NCBI GenBank assembly: GCA_963724535.1 | Contig: CAVRVD010000026.1 | Span: forward strand, 1-64,000 | Direction of reading: 5' to 3' | DNA length: 64,000 nt | Source: JADJPO01 sp963724535 | GTDB taxonomy: Bacteria > Actinomycetota > Actinomycetes > Actinomycetales > Kineosporiaceae | Shown: one piece after another, positions 1 through 8,844 of the stretch | Layout: every line of letters starts with the position of its first letter | Position numbering within the stretch: the first letter of the stretch is position 1 | The notes under the pieces: generated by a model | Database searches by the model: none | Seen by the model: the letters and a program-made list of their open reading frames with translations, nothing else | Told to the model about the DNA's origin: nothing | Translations under genes and position numbers: made by a program

Positions 1-699
1 TCCTGGATCGCCATCCGCGACCCCGACTTCGCGGTCAAGGCCGCCCGCGTGCTCGACCTGTACGCCGGGCGGTGGAAAGGCCGACGGCTGGGGCCGAACG
101 ACTACGTGATCTGCGCAGACGAGAAGACCTCCATCCAGGCCCGTTGCCGCTGCCACCCCACCCTGCCCCCGGGCCGGGCCCGGGCGATGCGGGTCGAGCA
201 CGAGTACGAACGCCGGGGCGCGGTGGCCTACCTGGCTGCCTGGGACGTGCACCGCGGCCACGTGATCGGCAGGTGCGAGGACACCACCGGGATCGAGCCG
301 TTCGCCCGCCTGGTCGAACAGGTGATGGCCACCGAGCCCTATGCGTCCGCGGACAGGGTGTTCTGGATCACCGACAACGGCTCCTCCCACCGCGGGCAGG
401 CATCCATCGACCGCATGACCCAGGTCTGGCCGACCGCGCACCTGGTCCACACCCCGGTGCACGCCTCCTGGCTGAACCAGTGCGAGATCTACTTCTCCGT
501 CATCCAACGCAAAGTCGGTCTCCCGAACGACTTCACCGACACCGACCAGATCCGCGACCGGCTCGCCGCGTTCGAGAATCGCTACAACCCGATCGCGGCA
601 CCCTTCGGCTGGAGGTTCACCAGACGAGACCTGCGCGACCTACTCCGACGCATCGACCGCCACGAACACGACCACCGCGACCGCCAACAGGCGGCGTAA
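1..699 (+). CDS. IS630-family transposase, 5' end outside window
   Basis: The frame is open from base 1, so the N-terminus lies upstream; 232 codons are visible. It keeps a DDE catalytic core: Asp in ADEKTS (visible residue 40), Asp in TDNGSSH (125) and Glu in NQCEIYF (162). The 36 residues between the second Asp and the Glu fit IS630/Tc1-mariner transposases, which cut and paste DNA at TA targets. The C-terminus is Arg/His-rich and ends normally. Whether the element is intact cannot be told because its left end is missing; the right terminal repeat should lie within 700-811, but I cannot define it without the left end. It borders a polysaccharide locus, a common place for insertion sequences. 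Confidence 0.9.
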   Translation, partial: SWIAIRDPDFAVKAARVLDLYAGRWKGRRLGPNDYVICADEKTSIQARCRCHPTLPPGRARAMRVEHEYERRGAVAYLAAWDVHRGHVIGRCEDTTGIEPFARLVEQVMATEPYASADRVFWITDNGSSHRGQASIDRMTQVWPTAHLVHTPVHASWLNQCEIYFSVIQRKVGLPNDFTDTDQIRDRLAAFENRYNPIAAPFGWRFTRRDLRDLLRRIDRHEHDHRDRQQAA

Positions 700-811
700 G
701 CACCCCCGACGAACTTACGGGCGTGACCACTAAGGCTCGGGCGTCGCCGCGCCGAACACCTGGAACGAGACCGGAGCGTTTTCCGGTCGCACGTTCCCGG
801 CTGGAGGTCCC

Positions 812-1294
812 GTGCTCGTGCCAGAACAGCGCTCAGGTGAGGCGCTCGAGGTCCTGCTGGTGTGCTCCAGCGGCGGGCACCTGGCCCAGCTGACCGCGCT
901 GGACCCGTGGAGCCGTCAGCATCGGCGGCGCTGGGTGTGCTTCGACACCCCGGACGCGGTGAGCATCCTGCGCGGTGAGGACGTCGCCTGGGCCTATCAC
1001 CCGACCACCCGCAATCTGCGGAACCTGCTGCGCAACAGCGCCTTGGCGTGGCGCCAGCTGCGCCGCCGGCGTCCGGACGTGGTGATCTCCACCGGCGCTG
1101 GGGTCGCCGTCCCGTTCTTCGTCATCGCCCGGCTGCTGAGGGTGCCGACGGTGTACCTCGAGGTCTACGACCGGCTGGACAGCCCGACGCTGACCGCGCG
1201 GCTGTGCCGACCGTTCACCGACGCGATGCTGGTGCAGTGGGACGAGCAGAGCTCCCTGTACCGGGGCGCCGACGTGGTGGGGTGTGTGCTGTGA
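812..1294 (+). CDS. PssD/Alg14-like glycosyltransferase subunit
   Basis: This 160-residue protein carries the Alg14/PssD signature near its N-terminus (CSSGGHLAQL, residues 18-27) and the STGAG/VAVPFF segment near residue 93. In this family the Alg14-like half anchors at the membrane and binds the lipid acceptor, while an Alg13/PssE-like partner binds the nucleotide sugar. GTG at 812 is preceded by GGAGG at 803-807. The stop overlaps the next gene's GTG by four bases (GTGA), so the two are translationally coupled, as expected for a two-subunit enzyme. The likely role is adding an early sugar to a lipid-linked exopolysaccharide repeat unit at the inner face of the membrane; the sugar itself cannot be read from the sequence. 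Confidence 0.85.
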   Translation: MLVPEQRSGEALEVLLVCSSGGHLAQLTALDPWSRQHRRRWVCFDTPDAVSILRGEDVAWAYHPTTRNLRNLLRNSALAWRQLRRRRPDVVISTGAGVAVPFFVIARLLRVPTVYLEVYDRLDSPTLTARLCRPFTDAMLVQWDEQSSLYRGADVVGCVL

Positions 1295-1938
1295 GCGGGC
1301 CAATGAGCGGGCCAATGAGCGGGCCGACGAATCACCCGACGAATCACCCGAATCACCCGACCGACCCGCTTGTCCGGCGGATGTTCGTCACCATGGGCAC
1401 CGACCACCACCCGATGGAGCGTCTGGTCGCCTGGGCCGAGCGATGGGCCGAGCGCACCAGCGACTGGGAGGTCCAGGTGCAGCACGGTCGCACCCGTGGC
1501 CCACGTACCGGGGTCGGGTTCGCCTTCTGCGACCACGACCGGATGCAGCAGCTGTTGGCCGAGGCCGACGTCGTGGTCAGCCACGGCGGACCCGCCACGA
1601 TCACCGAGGCCCGACGCTTCGGGCACCGGCCGATCGTCGTCCCGCGGGACCGGGCCCGCGGCGAGCACGTCGACAACCACCAACGGCTGTTCGTCGCCCG
1701 GCTGGCCGGCTCCGGCCTGGTCGAGCAGGTCGAGACCGAGGACGACTTCCTGGCTGCGGTGGTGGCCGCCTCCTACCTGCCGCGCCAGCGTAGGGCCGGC
1801 GACGAGGTGCCGGCCGGGGTGTTCCGGGTGGGCCGGATCGCCGAGCAGCTCGCCGGAGACGGGCGGCTCCGGCAGGGCCGGGGACGTGCCGGCGAGCCTC
1901 GACGCGCCCGGGTGAGCCGATCGCGCTCCAATACGTAA
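1291..1938 (+). CDS. PssE/Alg13-like glycosyltransferase subunit
   Basis: A 215-residue partner of the preceding gene. From about residue 31 (MFVTMGTDHHPMERL) it matches the C-terminal half of family 28 glycosyltransferases, with the sugar-nucleotide-binding SHGGPATITEA segment near residue 97. The first ~25 residues are low-complexity (SGPM/SGPT and NHP units from DNA tandem repeats) and unusual for PssE; the catalytic fold could begin at the internal ATG at 1381. The start chosen is the GTG overlapping the upstream stop. The last ~25 residues are Arg-rich and probably disordered. PssD-PssE pairs are known from rhizobial and streptococcal polysaccharide synthesis. Confidence 0.82.
   Translation: MSGPMSGPMSGPTNHPTNHPNHPTDPLVRRMFVTMGTDHHPMERLVAWAERWAERTSDWEVQVQHGRTRGPRTGVGFAFCDHDRMQQLLAEADVVVSHGGPATITEARRFGHRPIVVPRDRARGEHVDNHQRLFVARLAGSGLVEQVETEDDFLAAVVAASYLPRQRRAGDEVPAGVFRVGRIAEQLAGDGRLRQGRGRAGEPRRARVSRSRSNT
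1294..1362 (+). repeat. In-frame 12/9-bp tandem repeats at start of pssE-like gene
   Basis: Three copies of AGCGGGCCAATG (the third ending CGACG) at 1294, 1306 and 1318 are followed by three AATCACCCG units at 1330, 1342 and 1351. All lie in frame and encode SGPM-SGPM-SGPT then NHP repeats, forming an N-terminal extension. Confidence 0.85.
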
Positions 1939-1951
1939 AGTAGTCACACTG

Positions 1952-1964
1952 ATACTCTGAGTAT
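1952..1964 (+). promoter_or_regulatory. Probable -10 element within a small palindrome, leaderless start
   Basis: TACTCT at 1953-1958 lies exactly six bases before the GTG at 1965, the leaderless arrangement seen repeatedly here. It is embedded in the palindrome ATACT-CTG-AGTAT (1952-1964), which could be a repressor site. Confidence 0.4.
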
Positions 1965-2384
1965 GTGCGGCGGACCATTCCACAGTCATCGGGGCGGGAG
2001 CCGCATAAGCCGGTCCGGTGGCCGCCGGCTCCGGACACCGACCCGATCGACCTGCGTGAGCTGGCTCGGTCCTTCCCGCCGCGCCCGGCGGAGGTCTACC
2101 AGCCGTTCGCCGACGGCCGCCGTCCGCAGCTGCCCTCAGCGGCCGAGGCGACGATGACCCTGATCGGCGCCCCGATCCCGCACGCCGACATCGCCGACCC
2201 CGAGCCACCGCGGCGTCCCGCCGCCCGCTCGCTGCTGGGGGGTTTGGACGCCGCGCCCTTCCGTCGGCGCACGCCGTGGACGCCACGGCGGCGGCGCCGG
2301 TTCGTGCGCACCGCGGCCGGGGTGACCCTGCTGGTCAGCGTCGTGCTGGTGCTGGTCGCGGCGGTCAGCGTCCTGGCCGGCTGA
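1965..2384 (+). CDS. Hypothetical single-pass membrane protein
   Basis: I do not recognise this 139-residue protein. The first ~110 residues are Pro/Arg-rich and look disordered; a basic stretch (TPRRRRRFVR, about residue 105) precedes one hydrophobic segment (residues ~115-137) that ends the protein. A tail-anchored protein with a cytosolic N-terminus is likely. The GTG start is favoured because a -10-like hexamer sits six bases upstream; an ATG at 1963 is in another, shorter frame. It lies between the PssDE pair and the opposite-strand sulfotransferase operon, so a polysaccharide role is possible but unproven. Confidence 0.5.
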   Translation: MRRTIPQSSGREPHKPVRWPPAPDTDPIDLRELARSFPPRPAEVYQPFADGRRPQLPSAAEATMTLIGAPIPHADIADPEPPRRPAARSLLGGLDAAPFRRRTPWTPRRRRRFVRTAAGVTLLVSVVLVLVAAVSVLAG

Positions 2385-2432
2385 CCGCCTGTCGACCGGC
2401 CCGTCCTGCCGCGCCGGGCCGGTCAGAGTCCC

Positions 2433-3326
2433 TCAGCGCCAAGGCAACTCACGACCCAGCACCTCGGCGAGCTCGGCGTTGTGCGGGGCGTAGAACTCGC
2501 GCAGCTCGGCCTCGACGGCGCCGTCCATGGGCTCGGACGGGCGGTAGTTGTGCTGGGTGGTGTCCGGGATCGCCGACGGGTCGATACCGAGGAAAACCGC
2601 CATCCGGTCCATCGCGGCCTGCTCGTTGCGGTACATGTCCTCGCTGACCATCACCAGCACCCGGTCCCGGCCGACGGCCTCGAACCAGCGCCGCAGCTGC
2701 GGGGCGTAGACGCCGCGCTCGCGGTAGGTGTACCAGTCGTGCGCGCGGGAGTAGTAGAAGGGCTCGCGCTGCATCGTCGCCAGCTCGCCGGCCACCCGCT
2801 GCGGTTCGGCGGCCAGGGCCGCCTCGAACGGCAGCGGCTCGACGCCGTTGTCGACCCGCTCCCAGTAGTGGGAGTAGGCACGCTTGACCGGGTCGCGGAG
2901 CAGGACGATGAACTGGGCGTTCGGCAGGCCGGCCGCGACCCGGGCCGGAACCCGGGGGTCGAACAAGTAGTAGGGGCTGGACTCGCCGGTGATCACGCGC
3001 CTGCCGAGTCGCTTCTCGGCAGCAGCGCGGGCGGCGGCGCTGGGGAAGTGGCCGCGGTACCACTGCTCGCCCTTGTCGTAGTGCCAGTAGAAGTAGTGCG
3101 GGCTCTTCAGGTGCTCCCAGCGGGTCACCATCGGCAGCACCTGGGGGTGCTGGATCAGGTATCGCCAGGCCGAGGTCGATCCGCCCCGCTTGGTGCCCAG
3201 CACCAGGAAGTCCGGCAGCGGTCGCCAGGTCGCCGTGGCCTGCCCGTAGCGGCGGATCACGCCCTTGGCGCCCTCCTTGGCCTGCACCGGGATCAACGAC
3301 TTCAGGGTCTTCTCCACCGTGGCCAT
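2433..3326 (-). CDS. PAPS-dependent sulfotransferase
   Basis: A 297-residue sulfotransferase that moves sulfate from PAPS to an acceptor, here probably a polysaccharide sugar. The 5'-phosphosulfate loop is GTKRGGSTS (around residue 45) and the 3'-phosphate-binding motif is RDPVKRAYSHY (144-154). GESSPYYLFDP (from about 114) resembles the GEKSP segment of heparan-type sulfotransferases. The ATG at 3326 has GGAGG upstream and shares one base with the flippase stop (TGATG), so translation is coupled. A longer open frame upstream overlaps the flippase and is a shadow. It is the last gene of the minus-strand polysaccharide operon; the PAPS-forming kinase is at 31.5 kb. Confidence 0.9.
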   Translation of the reverse strand: MATVEKTLKSLIPVQAKEGAKGVIRRYGQATATWRPLPDFLVLGTKRGGSTSAWRYLIQHPQVLPMVTRWEHLKSPHYFYWHYDKGEQWYRGHFPSAAARAAAEKRLGRRVITGESSPYYLFDPRVPARVAAGLPNAQFIVLLRDPVKRAYSHYWERVDNGVEPLPFEAALAAEPQRVAGELATMQREPFYYSRAHDWYTYRERGVYAPQLRRWFEAVGRDRVLVMVSEDMYRNEQAAMDRMAVFLGIDPSAIPDTTQHNYRPSEPMDGAVEAELREFYAPHNAELAEVLGRELPWR

Positions 3327-5029
3327 CAGCGTCCTCCAGTCGGGTCGGGGGCAGTCGGTCTGCGGGTGGGGCCGGGCCGCCGGCGGCGTAGCGCGCTCAC
3401 CAGCACGTCGAGGGCGAGCCGGCGCCGGGCGGCGTACAGGACGGCGGCGTACAGGGCCGCACACCCGGCCGTGCCGGCGAACAGCACCACCGGTGCCGGC
3501 ACGCGCAGGCCGTCGGTGGCCAGACGCACGGCCAGCACGGGCACGGCGAAGCAGGTCAGGACGACGGCCACCACCTGGGCGACCGAGGCGTCCGCGGAGT
3601 GCAGGCCGAGCCCGAGGCGCACCTCGAGGGTGCTCAACGCCGCATCCGTCAGCATCGCCGCCGACCAGCCGACCGCCGCCCCGAGGATGCCGATCCGGGG
3701 CACCAGGAGCAGGTCCAGGCCGAGCATGAGCACGGTCGCCAGCGCGGTGTTCGCCGCCGCCCAGTGGCTGCGGTGCGCCATGTTCAGCACGGTGTTCGCA
3801 TTGCCGGTGGCGACCACCCCGAGCATGGCCAGGCAGAGCACGGACAGGGCGCCGGCCGCCTCGGCGTAGTCGGGGCCGAGCAGGGCCAGCACGCCGGGGG
3901 CGAAGGCGCCCATGGCCAGGTACACCGGCCACGTGGACAGGATCGCCCACCGGATGCTGAGCCGATGCACCTGAGCCGCCTGCTCGACATCCCCACGGGC
4001 GAAGGCCCCGGCCAGCAGGGGACCGACCGACAGCCGGACCGCCTGCAGGGCGAAGCTACCGCTGGTCACGAACCGGCTCGCCGCGGCGTAGATCCCGCCC
4101 CGGACCGGACCGAGCAGCGCGGTGACCAGCACCACGTCGGACCAGACGATGAGCACCTCGAACGTGGCGGCCAGCCCGCGTGGTGCGGTCGCCCGCCAGA
4201 ACCTGCGGCCCAGGTGATCGGGGACGACGACTCCTGCGGACGTCGCCGCGGCGTCCGGCAGGCGATGGTGCACCGCCCTGGCCGCGACGACCAGCGCGAC
4301 CAGCAGCGGCGCCGCCCAGGCCAGCAGGGCCAGCTGCGCCGTCCGGCCGCCGGCACCCCAGACCGCCCCGGCGCCGACCAGGACGGCGCCGACCAGCACC
4401 GGGCGCACTCCGGGCAGGAAGATCTGCTGGACTGCGGTGAAGGTGCGCAGGGTCCCCAGACCGCGGCTGGCGCCGTTGAGCAGCACCACGGACAGGGTGG
4501 CGGCCAGCAGGAACGGCGCGAGCAGCCGCATGGCCTGCGCCATCAGGGCCTGCTCGGCACCGGCGAAGACGATGCGGCTGAGGGGCTCGGCGAACAGCCA
4601 CACGGTCAGCGACACGCCCGCCGCGGCCACCGTCACCGGGGCCAGCACGACGCGCAGGTAGGGGCGCAGCAGCTCGGGGCGACCCGCGGCCCGGGCCCCG
4701 GCCAGGGACCGGACGAGCCCGGTGTCGCTGCCCAGCACCAGCACCGTCGCCGTGATGGTGAACGCCGCGACCGAGGTGAAGTAGACACCGGCCTCGGCGG
4801 CCGGCAGCATCCGGCTGACCACGATCGTCAGCACCAGCCCACCCAACCCGGCCAGGACGGCGCCGGCCAACCCGAGCGCACCCTGACGCGCTGCGGTCTG
4901 GACGACGTCGTCGACGCGACCCGGCGCCGGCGCAGAGAGCTCGCCCGGGCGGGCGTCGTCCGGCTCGCTGCCCCGCCCGGGTACGGCCGGCCGGACCGGA
5001 GTGCTCACCTCGACGCGCTCACAGCCCAC
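3326..5029 (-). CDS. Wzx-like polysaccharide flippase (MATE/MVF superfamily)
   Basis: About 567 residues with a hydrophilic N-terminus and roughly 12-14 hydrophobic segments, the first near residues 50-75 (LGLAGAVLAGLGGLVLTIVV). This is the architecture of oligosaccharide flippases that move lipid-linked repeat units across the inner membrane. The region near residue 60 (VVSRMLPAAEAGVYF) is typical of Wzx N-termini. The start is uncertain: GTG at 5029 overlaps the end of the upstream glycosyltransferase, while GTG at 5008 would leave a 10-base gap. The gene lies between glycosyltransferase and sulfotransferase, one base overlapping the latter. Confidence 0.85.
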   Translation of the reverse strand: MGCERVEVSTPVRPAVPGRGSEPDDARPGELSAPAPGRVDDVVQTAARQGALGLAGAVLAGLGGLVLTIVVSRMLPAAEAGVYFTSVAAFTITATVLVLGSDTGLVRSLAGARAAGRPELLRPYLRVVLAPVTVAAAGVSLTVWLFAEPLSRIVFAGAEQALMAQAMRLLAPFLLAATLSVVLLNGASRGLGTLRTFTAVQQIFLPGVRPVLVGAVLVGAGAVWGAGGRTAQLALLAWAAPLLVALVVAARAVHHRLPDAAATSAGVVVPDHLGRRFWRATAPRGLAATFEVLIVWSDVVLVTALLGPVRGGIYAAASRFVTSGSFALQAVRLSVGPLLAGAFARGDVEQAAQVHRLSIRWAILSTWPVYLAMGAFAPGVLALLGPDYAEAAGALSVLCLAMLGVVATGNANTVLNMAHRSHWAAANTALATVLMLGLDLLLVPRIGILGAAVGWSAAMLTDAALSTLEVRLGLGLHSADASVAQVVAVVLTCFAVPVLAVRLATDGLRVPAPVVLFAGTAGCAALYAAVLYAARRRLALDVLVSALRRRRPGPTRRPTAPDPTGGR

Positions 5030-6038
5030 GTCCGCGCGCGTGCAGGTAGGTCTGGACCTTCTCGACGCTGACCAGCCCGCTGGCGATCATCACGGCCACG
5101 TAGGCGCGAGGCTCGCCGCGGTGCAGCCGAGCGACCTCCGCAGCCGTGCGGACGGCATCGCCGCGCCGGCCCATGGCGGCCAGGGCAACGGCCTGCTGGC
5201 CGCGGATGCGGGCCTTGCCACGGGGCACGTCGTCGAACTGCGGGTGCTTGGCCAGCAGCGCGTCCAGGGCCTGGTGGATCATCTGCCAGCGGGAGAAGTA
5301 GTACGACGAGCCGTGCCAGTGGATCCGGGTCAGCGCCCGCGGCACCGACAGCACCGGCCCGACCGCTGCGGCGCGCAGCAACAGGTCGTAGTCCTCGCCG
5401 TAGCCGCCGGGCAGGTCCTCGTCGACCAGGCCGATCGGGCCGAGCAGGTCGGCCCGGCGCAGCACGAAGCTCGACGGGTGCAGCTCCATGATCCGCCCGG
5501 CCAGCAGGTCGGCCAGGGTGGTCGGGCGTAACGGGCCCAGCCGCCGGGACAGCGTCTCACCGTCCCGCCCGGTGCCGACGGTGCGGGTCACCACCTCGAT
5601 CCCGGTGGCGACCAGGGAGGCCCCAGGCTCGCGCAGCAGCAGCGGCACCTGGGCGGCCAGCTTGCCCGGCAGCCACTCGTCGTCGTCGTCGCAGAACGCG
5701 ACCAGCTCGCCGGAGGCGGCCAGGATCCCGCTGTTGCGGGCTCCGGGCAGGCCCGTGCTGCGGGTGTTGGCCACCCAGCGCAGGCGCACCCCGGCCAGCA
5801 TGCTGTGCGCGGTCAGGGCCTGCTCGAGCTCGGCCTGGGCCGCCTGTGGGCGCGGTCCGCCGTCGCGGACCACGACGATCTCCACCGGTCCCGGGTAGTC
5901 CTGCCGGGCCACCGAGGCCACTGCCCGGGCCAGCAGCTGCTCACGGTCGACCGTCGGCACGACCACGCTCACCGCAGGGGCGTCGTCGCCGGGCCGGCGG
6001 GGAGCGGGCGGGCGCGCGGCACCCGGGTCGCTGCTCAT
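5019..6038 (-). CDS. Family 2 glycosyltransferase
   Basis: A 339-residue GT-A-fold enzyme. The nucleotide-sugar-binding start is VSVVVPTVDR (residue ~23), the metal-binding acidic cluster is CDDDDEWL (residues 116-123) and NTRSTGLPGARNSG precedes it. A later GGYGEDYDLLLRA segment matches the ED motif used for acceptor and base functions. The ATG at 6038 overlaps the polymerase stop by four bases (ATGA). It probably extends the repeat unit on the lipid carrier; donor and linkage cannot be predicted. Confidence 0.9.
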   Translation of the reverse strand: MSSDPGAARPPAPRRPGDDAPAVSVVVPTVDREQLLARAVASVARQDYPGPVEIVVVRDGGPRPQAAQAELEQALTAHSMLAGVRLRWVANTRSTGLPGARNSGILAASGELVAFCDDDDEWLPGKLAAQVPLLLREPGASLVATGIEVVTRTVGTGRDGETLSRRLGPLRPTTLADLLAGRIMELHPSSFVLRRADLLGPIGLVDEDLPGGYGEDYDLLLRAAAVGPVLSVPRALTRIHWHGSSYYFSRWQMIHQALDALLAKHPQFDDVPRGKARIRGQQAVALAAMGRRGDAVRTAAEVARLHRGEPRAYVAVMIASGLVSVEKVQTYLHARGRGL

Positions 6039-7378
6039 GTCGGGGCCATCGACACCGCCCCGGCCGGTCTTGAGGCGGGTGCCGACACCGGCAGCAGCCC
6101 CCAGGTCAGCGGCGCAGGCTCGGGCCGGGCCAGCAGCATCGCGCAGGTCATCGCGACGAGCAGGTGCAGCGCGTCGACGCCGTAGAAGAGGAGCATCACC
6201 CCGATCACCACCACTGGCGTGTGCAGCAGCACCGTGTGCAGGTCCACCGCGCGGCGGGTGAGCAGCGCCGTGCCCCAGACGGCCACCAGGAACAGGGCCA
6301 GACCGACGAAGCCGTGGGAGAACATCAGGTACCAGAAGTGCCCCTGGGTGCCGACCGAGACCTGCTTGGTCAGCGACGGCCGCGGCGCCCCCCAGCCGAC
6401 CAGCGGTGAGTCCAGGGTCCGCTGGAACGCCTCCCGGTACAGGTCGGCCCGGTCCCGAGTGGTCGAGCTGGTCGTGGTGCGCTCCCCGAGCCGGTCCAGC
6501 ACCCCGCTCACCACGACGACCACGCCCGCCGCCGCGGCCACCAGTGCCAGGCCGAGCACCCCGGTCAGGCTGGCCCGACGGATCCGGCGCCCGAGCACGT
6601 AGAGCAGCCCGACCCCGAGCCCGACGAAGACACCGCGGTTCAGCGTGGCCAGGGCCGGCGGCAATGCGGCCGCGACCAGGACCAGCAGCACCCAGCGAGT
6701 GCGCCGCGAGGCGTGGACGGCGAGGGCGAGCACCACCGGGACCAGCAGCACGAAGGCGTGCCCCCAGGCGTTGGTGTAGGGGAACGGGGCCGACGGCCGG
6801 ACGAAGGCCGAGGCCGCCCCCCAGGGTTGCTGCACCTCGGCGAAGCGCGGGTTGAGCAGCTCGCTGACATAGGGGTTGGCCGCCAGCGACGGCGGGAGCA
6901 CCGCCGCCATCGGCGTACTGATCCGGCCCCACGGGAAGGCCATCCCGAGGTAGCCGCCGATCGTCATCCAGACACCGAAGCCGCTCATCGCCGTCAGCAC
7001 GGTGCGCCGGGTCAGGGTGTGCGGGGCGTTGTAGACGTACACGAGCAGAGCGGTTGCCCCGATCAGGCTCAGCCAGCGCTGGGTGAACCCGACCATCCGG
7101 CCGGCGGTGTCGATCATCGTCGCCGAGGCGAGGCCCCAGCTGAGAAAGGCCAGCCACCACCACCACAGCCGGGGCAGCAGGATCCGGCCTCGGCCCCGGC
7201 CCAGCATCAGCGCCAGCGCGCACAGCCCGAAACCGAAGACCACGAACGGTCCGAGGCCGAGCAGCCACCACAGCGGGTAGCCGAGGAACAGGGCCCGGAA
7301 CGGCCAGGCCGGCAACGGCGCCGGCAGCCTCGTCACCGCGGCGGTGGCGGCTGCCGCGGACGGCGCGGCGCCGGACAC
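6035..7378 (-). CDS. O-antigen ligase/Wzy-like polymerase
   Basis: A 447-residue polytopic membrane protein with ~11 hydrophobic segments and a large external loop between about residues 140 and 230, the topology of Wzy/WaaL proteins. The loop end (SPLVGWGAPRPS) resembles the Wzy_C motif region that contacts lipid-linked glycan. GTG at 7378 is chosen because it begins two bases after the upstream stop and gives a family-sized protein; a longer open frame reaching 9052 overlaps the neighbouring gene and is not credible. It overlaps the glycosyltransferase by four bases. The likely job is polymerising flipped repeat units outside the membrane. Confidence 0.82.
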   Translation of the reverse strand: MSGAAPSAAAATAAVTRLPAPLPAWPFRALFLGYPLWWLLGLGPFVVFGFGLCALALMLGRGRGRILLPRLWWWWLAFLSWGLASATMIDTAGRMVGFTQRWLSLIGATALLVYVYNAPHTLTRRTVLTAMSGFGVWMTIGGYLGMAFPWGRISTPMAAVLPPSLAANPYVSELLNPRFAEVQQPWGAASAFVRPSAPFPYTNAWGHAFVLLVPVVLALAVHASRRTRWVLLVLVAAALPPALATLNRGVFVGLGVGLLYVLGRRIRRASLTGVLGLALVAAAAGVVVVVSGVLDRLGERTTTSSTTRDRADLYREAFQRTLDSPLVGWGAPRPSLTKQVSVGTQGHFWYLMFSHGFVGLALFLVAVWGTALLTRRAVDLHTVLLHTPVVVIGVMLLFYGVDALHLLVAMTCAMLLARPEPAPLTWGLLPVSAPASRPAGAVSMAPT

Positions 7379-7380
7379 GG

Positions 7381-8844
7381 TCAGGTCGCCACCAGCCGCA
7401 GCGCCTGCATGACGTCGACGGCGTCCGGGTCCAGGCCGTCCGGCAGACCGCGGCCCTGGGCGAGCAGCCCGAGCGCCGTGGCCATGGTCTCGATCACGTG
7501 CAGGCGGACCAGCGCCGCGCCGGCCTGCGCGGGTACCCCGAGCCGGGGCAGCAGCTGACCCGCCGCAGCGGTGGTCGCGGCCACGGCGTCGGTCAGACTT
7601 CGCCGGTGCAGCACGTGCTGCACCTGGAAGACCCAGCGCAGCGCGTCCAGCCCGATCGGTCCGGTCCGGCTGCCGTACTCCAGGTCCCAGACCCACAGCA
7701 GGTCCTGCGACGAACCGGGACCCGTTGCGCTGGAACCGGACTCGGCGTCGCAGGCGCGTCGGGGTGCCCAACCCATGTTCCACGGCACCCAGTCGCCGTG
7801 GTAGAGACCCGCGGTGAGCACCGTGCCGCCGTCCATCCCTCGAGCGGTCGCGACCAGCTGGTTCAGCCCGATCACCAGGTCCGGCCGCTCGGCGCGGGCC
7901 TGCTGGGCGACCTCCACCCGTTCCATCACCTCCCGCCACAACGAGGTGGCCGACAGGGCCAGCGGCCGAGGTTCGCCCAGTGCGGCGGCGTAGTTCATCA
8001 GCGGGCGCAGGACCCGGTCCCGGTCGACTCGGCCGACCCGGCGGACCGCCTGCGGCAACGGCTCGACGATCGAGTAGGCGAACGGTCCGCAGCACCCCTG
8101 CTCGATCAGCCGGGGCAGCCGAATCGTGGAGCCCGACCGGGCCAGGGTCGGTCCGGCCTCGGCGAGCAGGTCGGCCTCGACCCGCACCCGCCGTCCGGTC
8201 GTCGGGTCGGAGGCGACCTTGGCGAAGGCCAGGACGGCACCGTCCGCACCGAGCAGCTGCACGGTCGGCTTGGCCCGCGGATGGAAGTCCCGAAGGCTCA
8301 CCGCGGTCGCCACCGTGCCGGGTACCCGGGAGCGCAGGTGCCTGGTGATCACCGTGGCCTGCACGGTGGTGTCGTCCACGTCGACCGGCACGCTCAGGCG
8401 CAGCACCGTGCTGCTGCCCTGGGCCAGCGCCAGCGGCCCCATCGCGGCGGCCGCGAGCAGTCGGGTGACCGCGACCCGGGGCTCGCGCAGCCGGTTGTGG
8501 GACACGACGCTGGCGCGGGCGGCGGCCCGCTGGAGGGGGACCAGGCTGCGTGGCGACCGGCGGTCGGGGATCACCCGCCAGGCGTCGACGGTGCGGAACC
8601 CGGCCGGGGGCGGCCCGTAGCCGAGATGGATCGGGAACGCGGCGGCCGGGAACAGGTGCTCCAGCTGCGCCCGGACGGTCGCCGTCCGGTGGGTGGTGTC
8701 CCGCCCGGTCCTGGCGATGTCGAACCGGACCGGCACGGGGGGCGCCGGTGCAGCGGGGTCGGTCAGGCTCACGAGCGCTCCGAGGTCGATGTCGGTGTCC
8801 GGGCTGCCGGTCGGCCATGTGCAGGGCACGGCCCCGGGCAGCAA
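7381..8844 (-). CDS. Phosphotransferase-fold (APH/choline-kinase-like) protein in polysaccharide locus
   Basis: A 487-residue protein whose C-terminal half has protein-kinase-like features: HGDWVPWN (residues 349-356, the HGDxxxxN catalytic loop) and WDLEY with Asp387 as probable metal ligand. The N-terminal ~180 residues match nothing I recognise; residues ~190-300 look like the small lobe (VLAFAKVASDP could hold the ATP-binding Lys). It may phosphorylate a sugar or lipid intermediate, or may have lost activity. The start is a TTG without a clear ribosome site; GTG at 8829 is an alternative. It heads the minus-strand operon and is divergent from the Wzz-like gene across about 200 bases without another gene. 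Confidence 0.65.
   Translation of the reverse strand: MLPGAVPCTWPTGSPDTDIDLGALVSLTDPAAPAPPVPVRFDIARTGRDTTHRTATVRAQLEHLFPAAAFPIHLGYGPPPAGFRTVDAWRVIPDRRSPRSLVPLQRAAARASVVSHNRLREPRVAVTRLLAAAAMGPLALAQGSSTVLRLSVPVDVDDTTVQATVITRHLRSRVPGTVATAVSLRDFHPRAKPTVQLLGADGAVLAFAKVASDPTTGRRVRVEADLLAEAGPTLARSGSTIRLPRLIEQGCCGPFAYSIVEPLPQAVRRVGRVDRDRVLRPLMNYAAALGEPRPLALSATSLWREVMERVEVAQQARAERPDLVIGLNQLVATARGMDGGTVLTAGLYHGDWVPWNMGWAPRRACDAESGSSATGPGSSQDLLWVWDLEYGSRTGPIGLDALRWVFQVQHVLHRRSLTDAVAATTAAAGQLLPRLGVPAQAGAALVRLHVIETMATALGLLAQGRGLPDGLDPDAVDVMQALRLVAT

Noticed and set aside
2433..3950. 505-codon frame reading through the sulfotransferase upstream
   Set aside because: The extra N-terminal part overlaps the flippase and is not conserved; ATG 3326 with GGAGG is the start.
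5019..7271. 750-codon glycosyltransferase frame
   Set aside because: The extra N-terminus is the shadow of the polymerase gene; ATG 6038 overlaps the polymerase stop.
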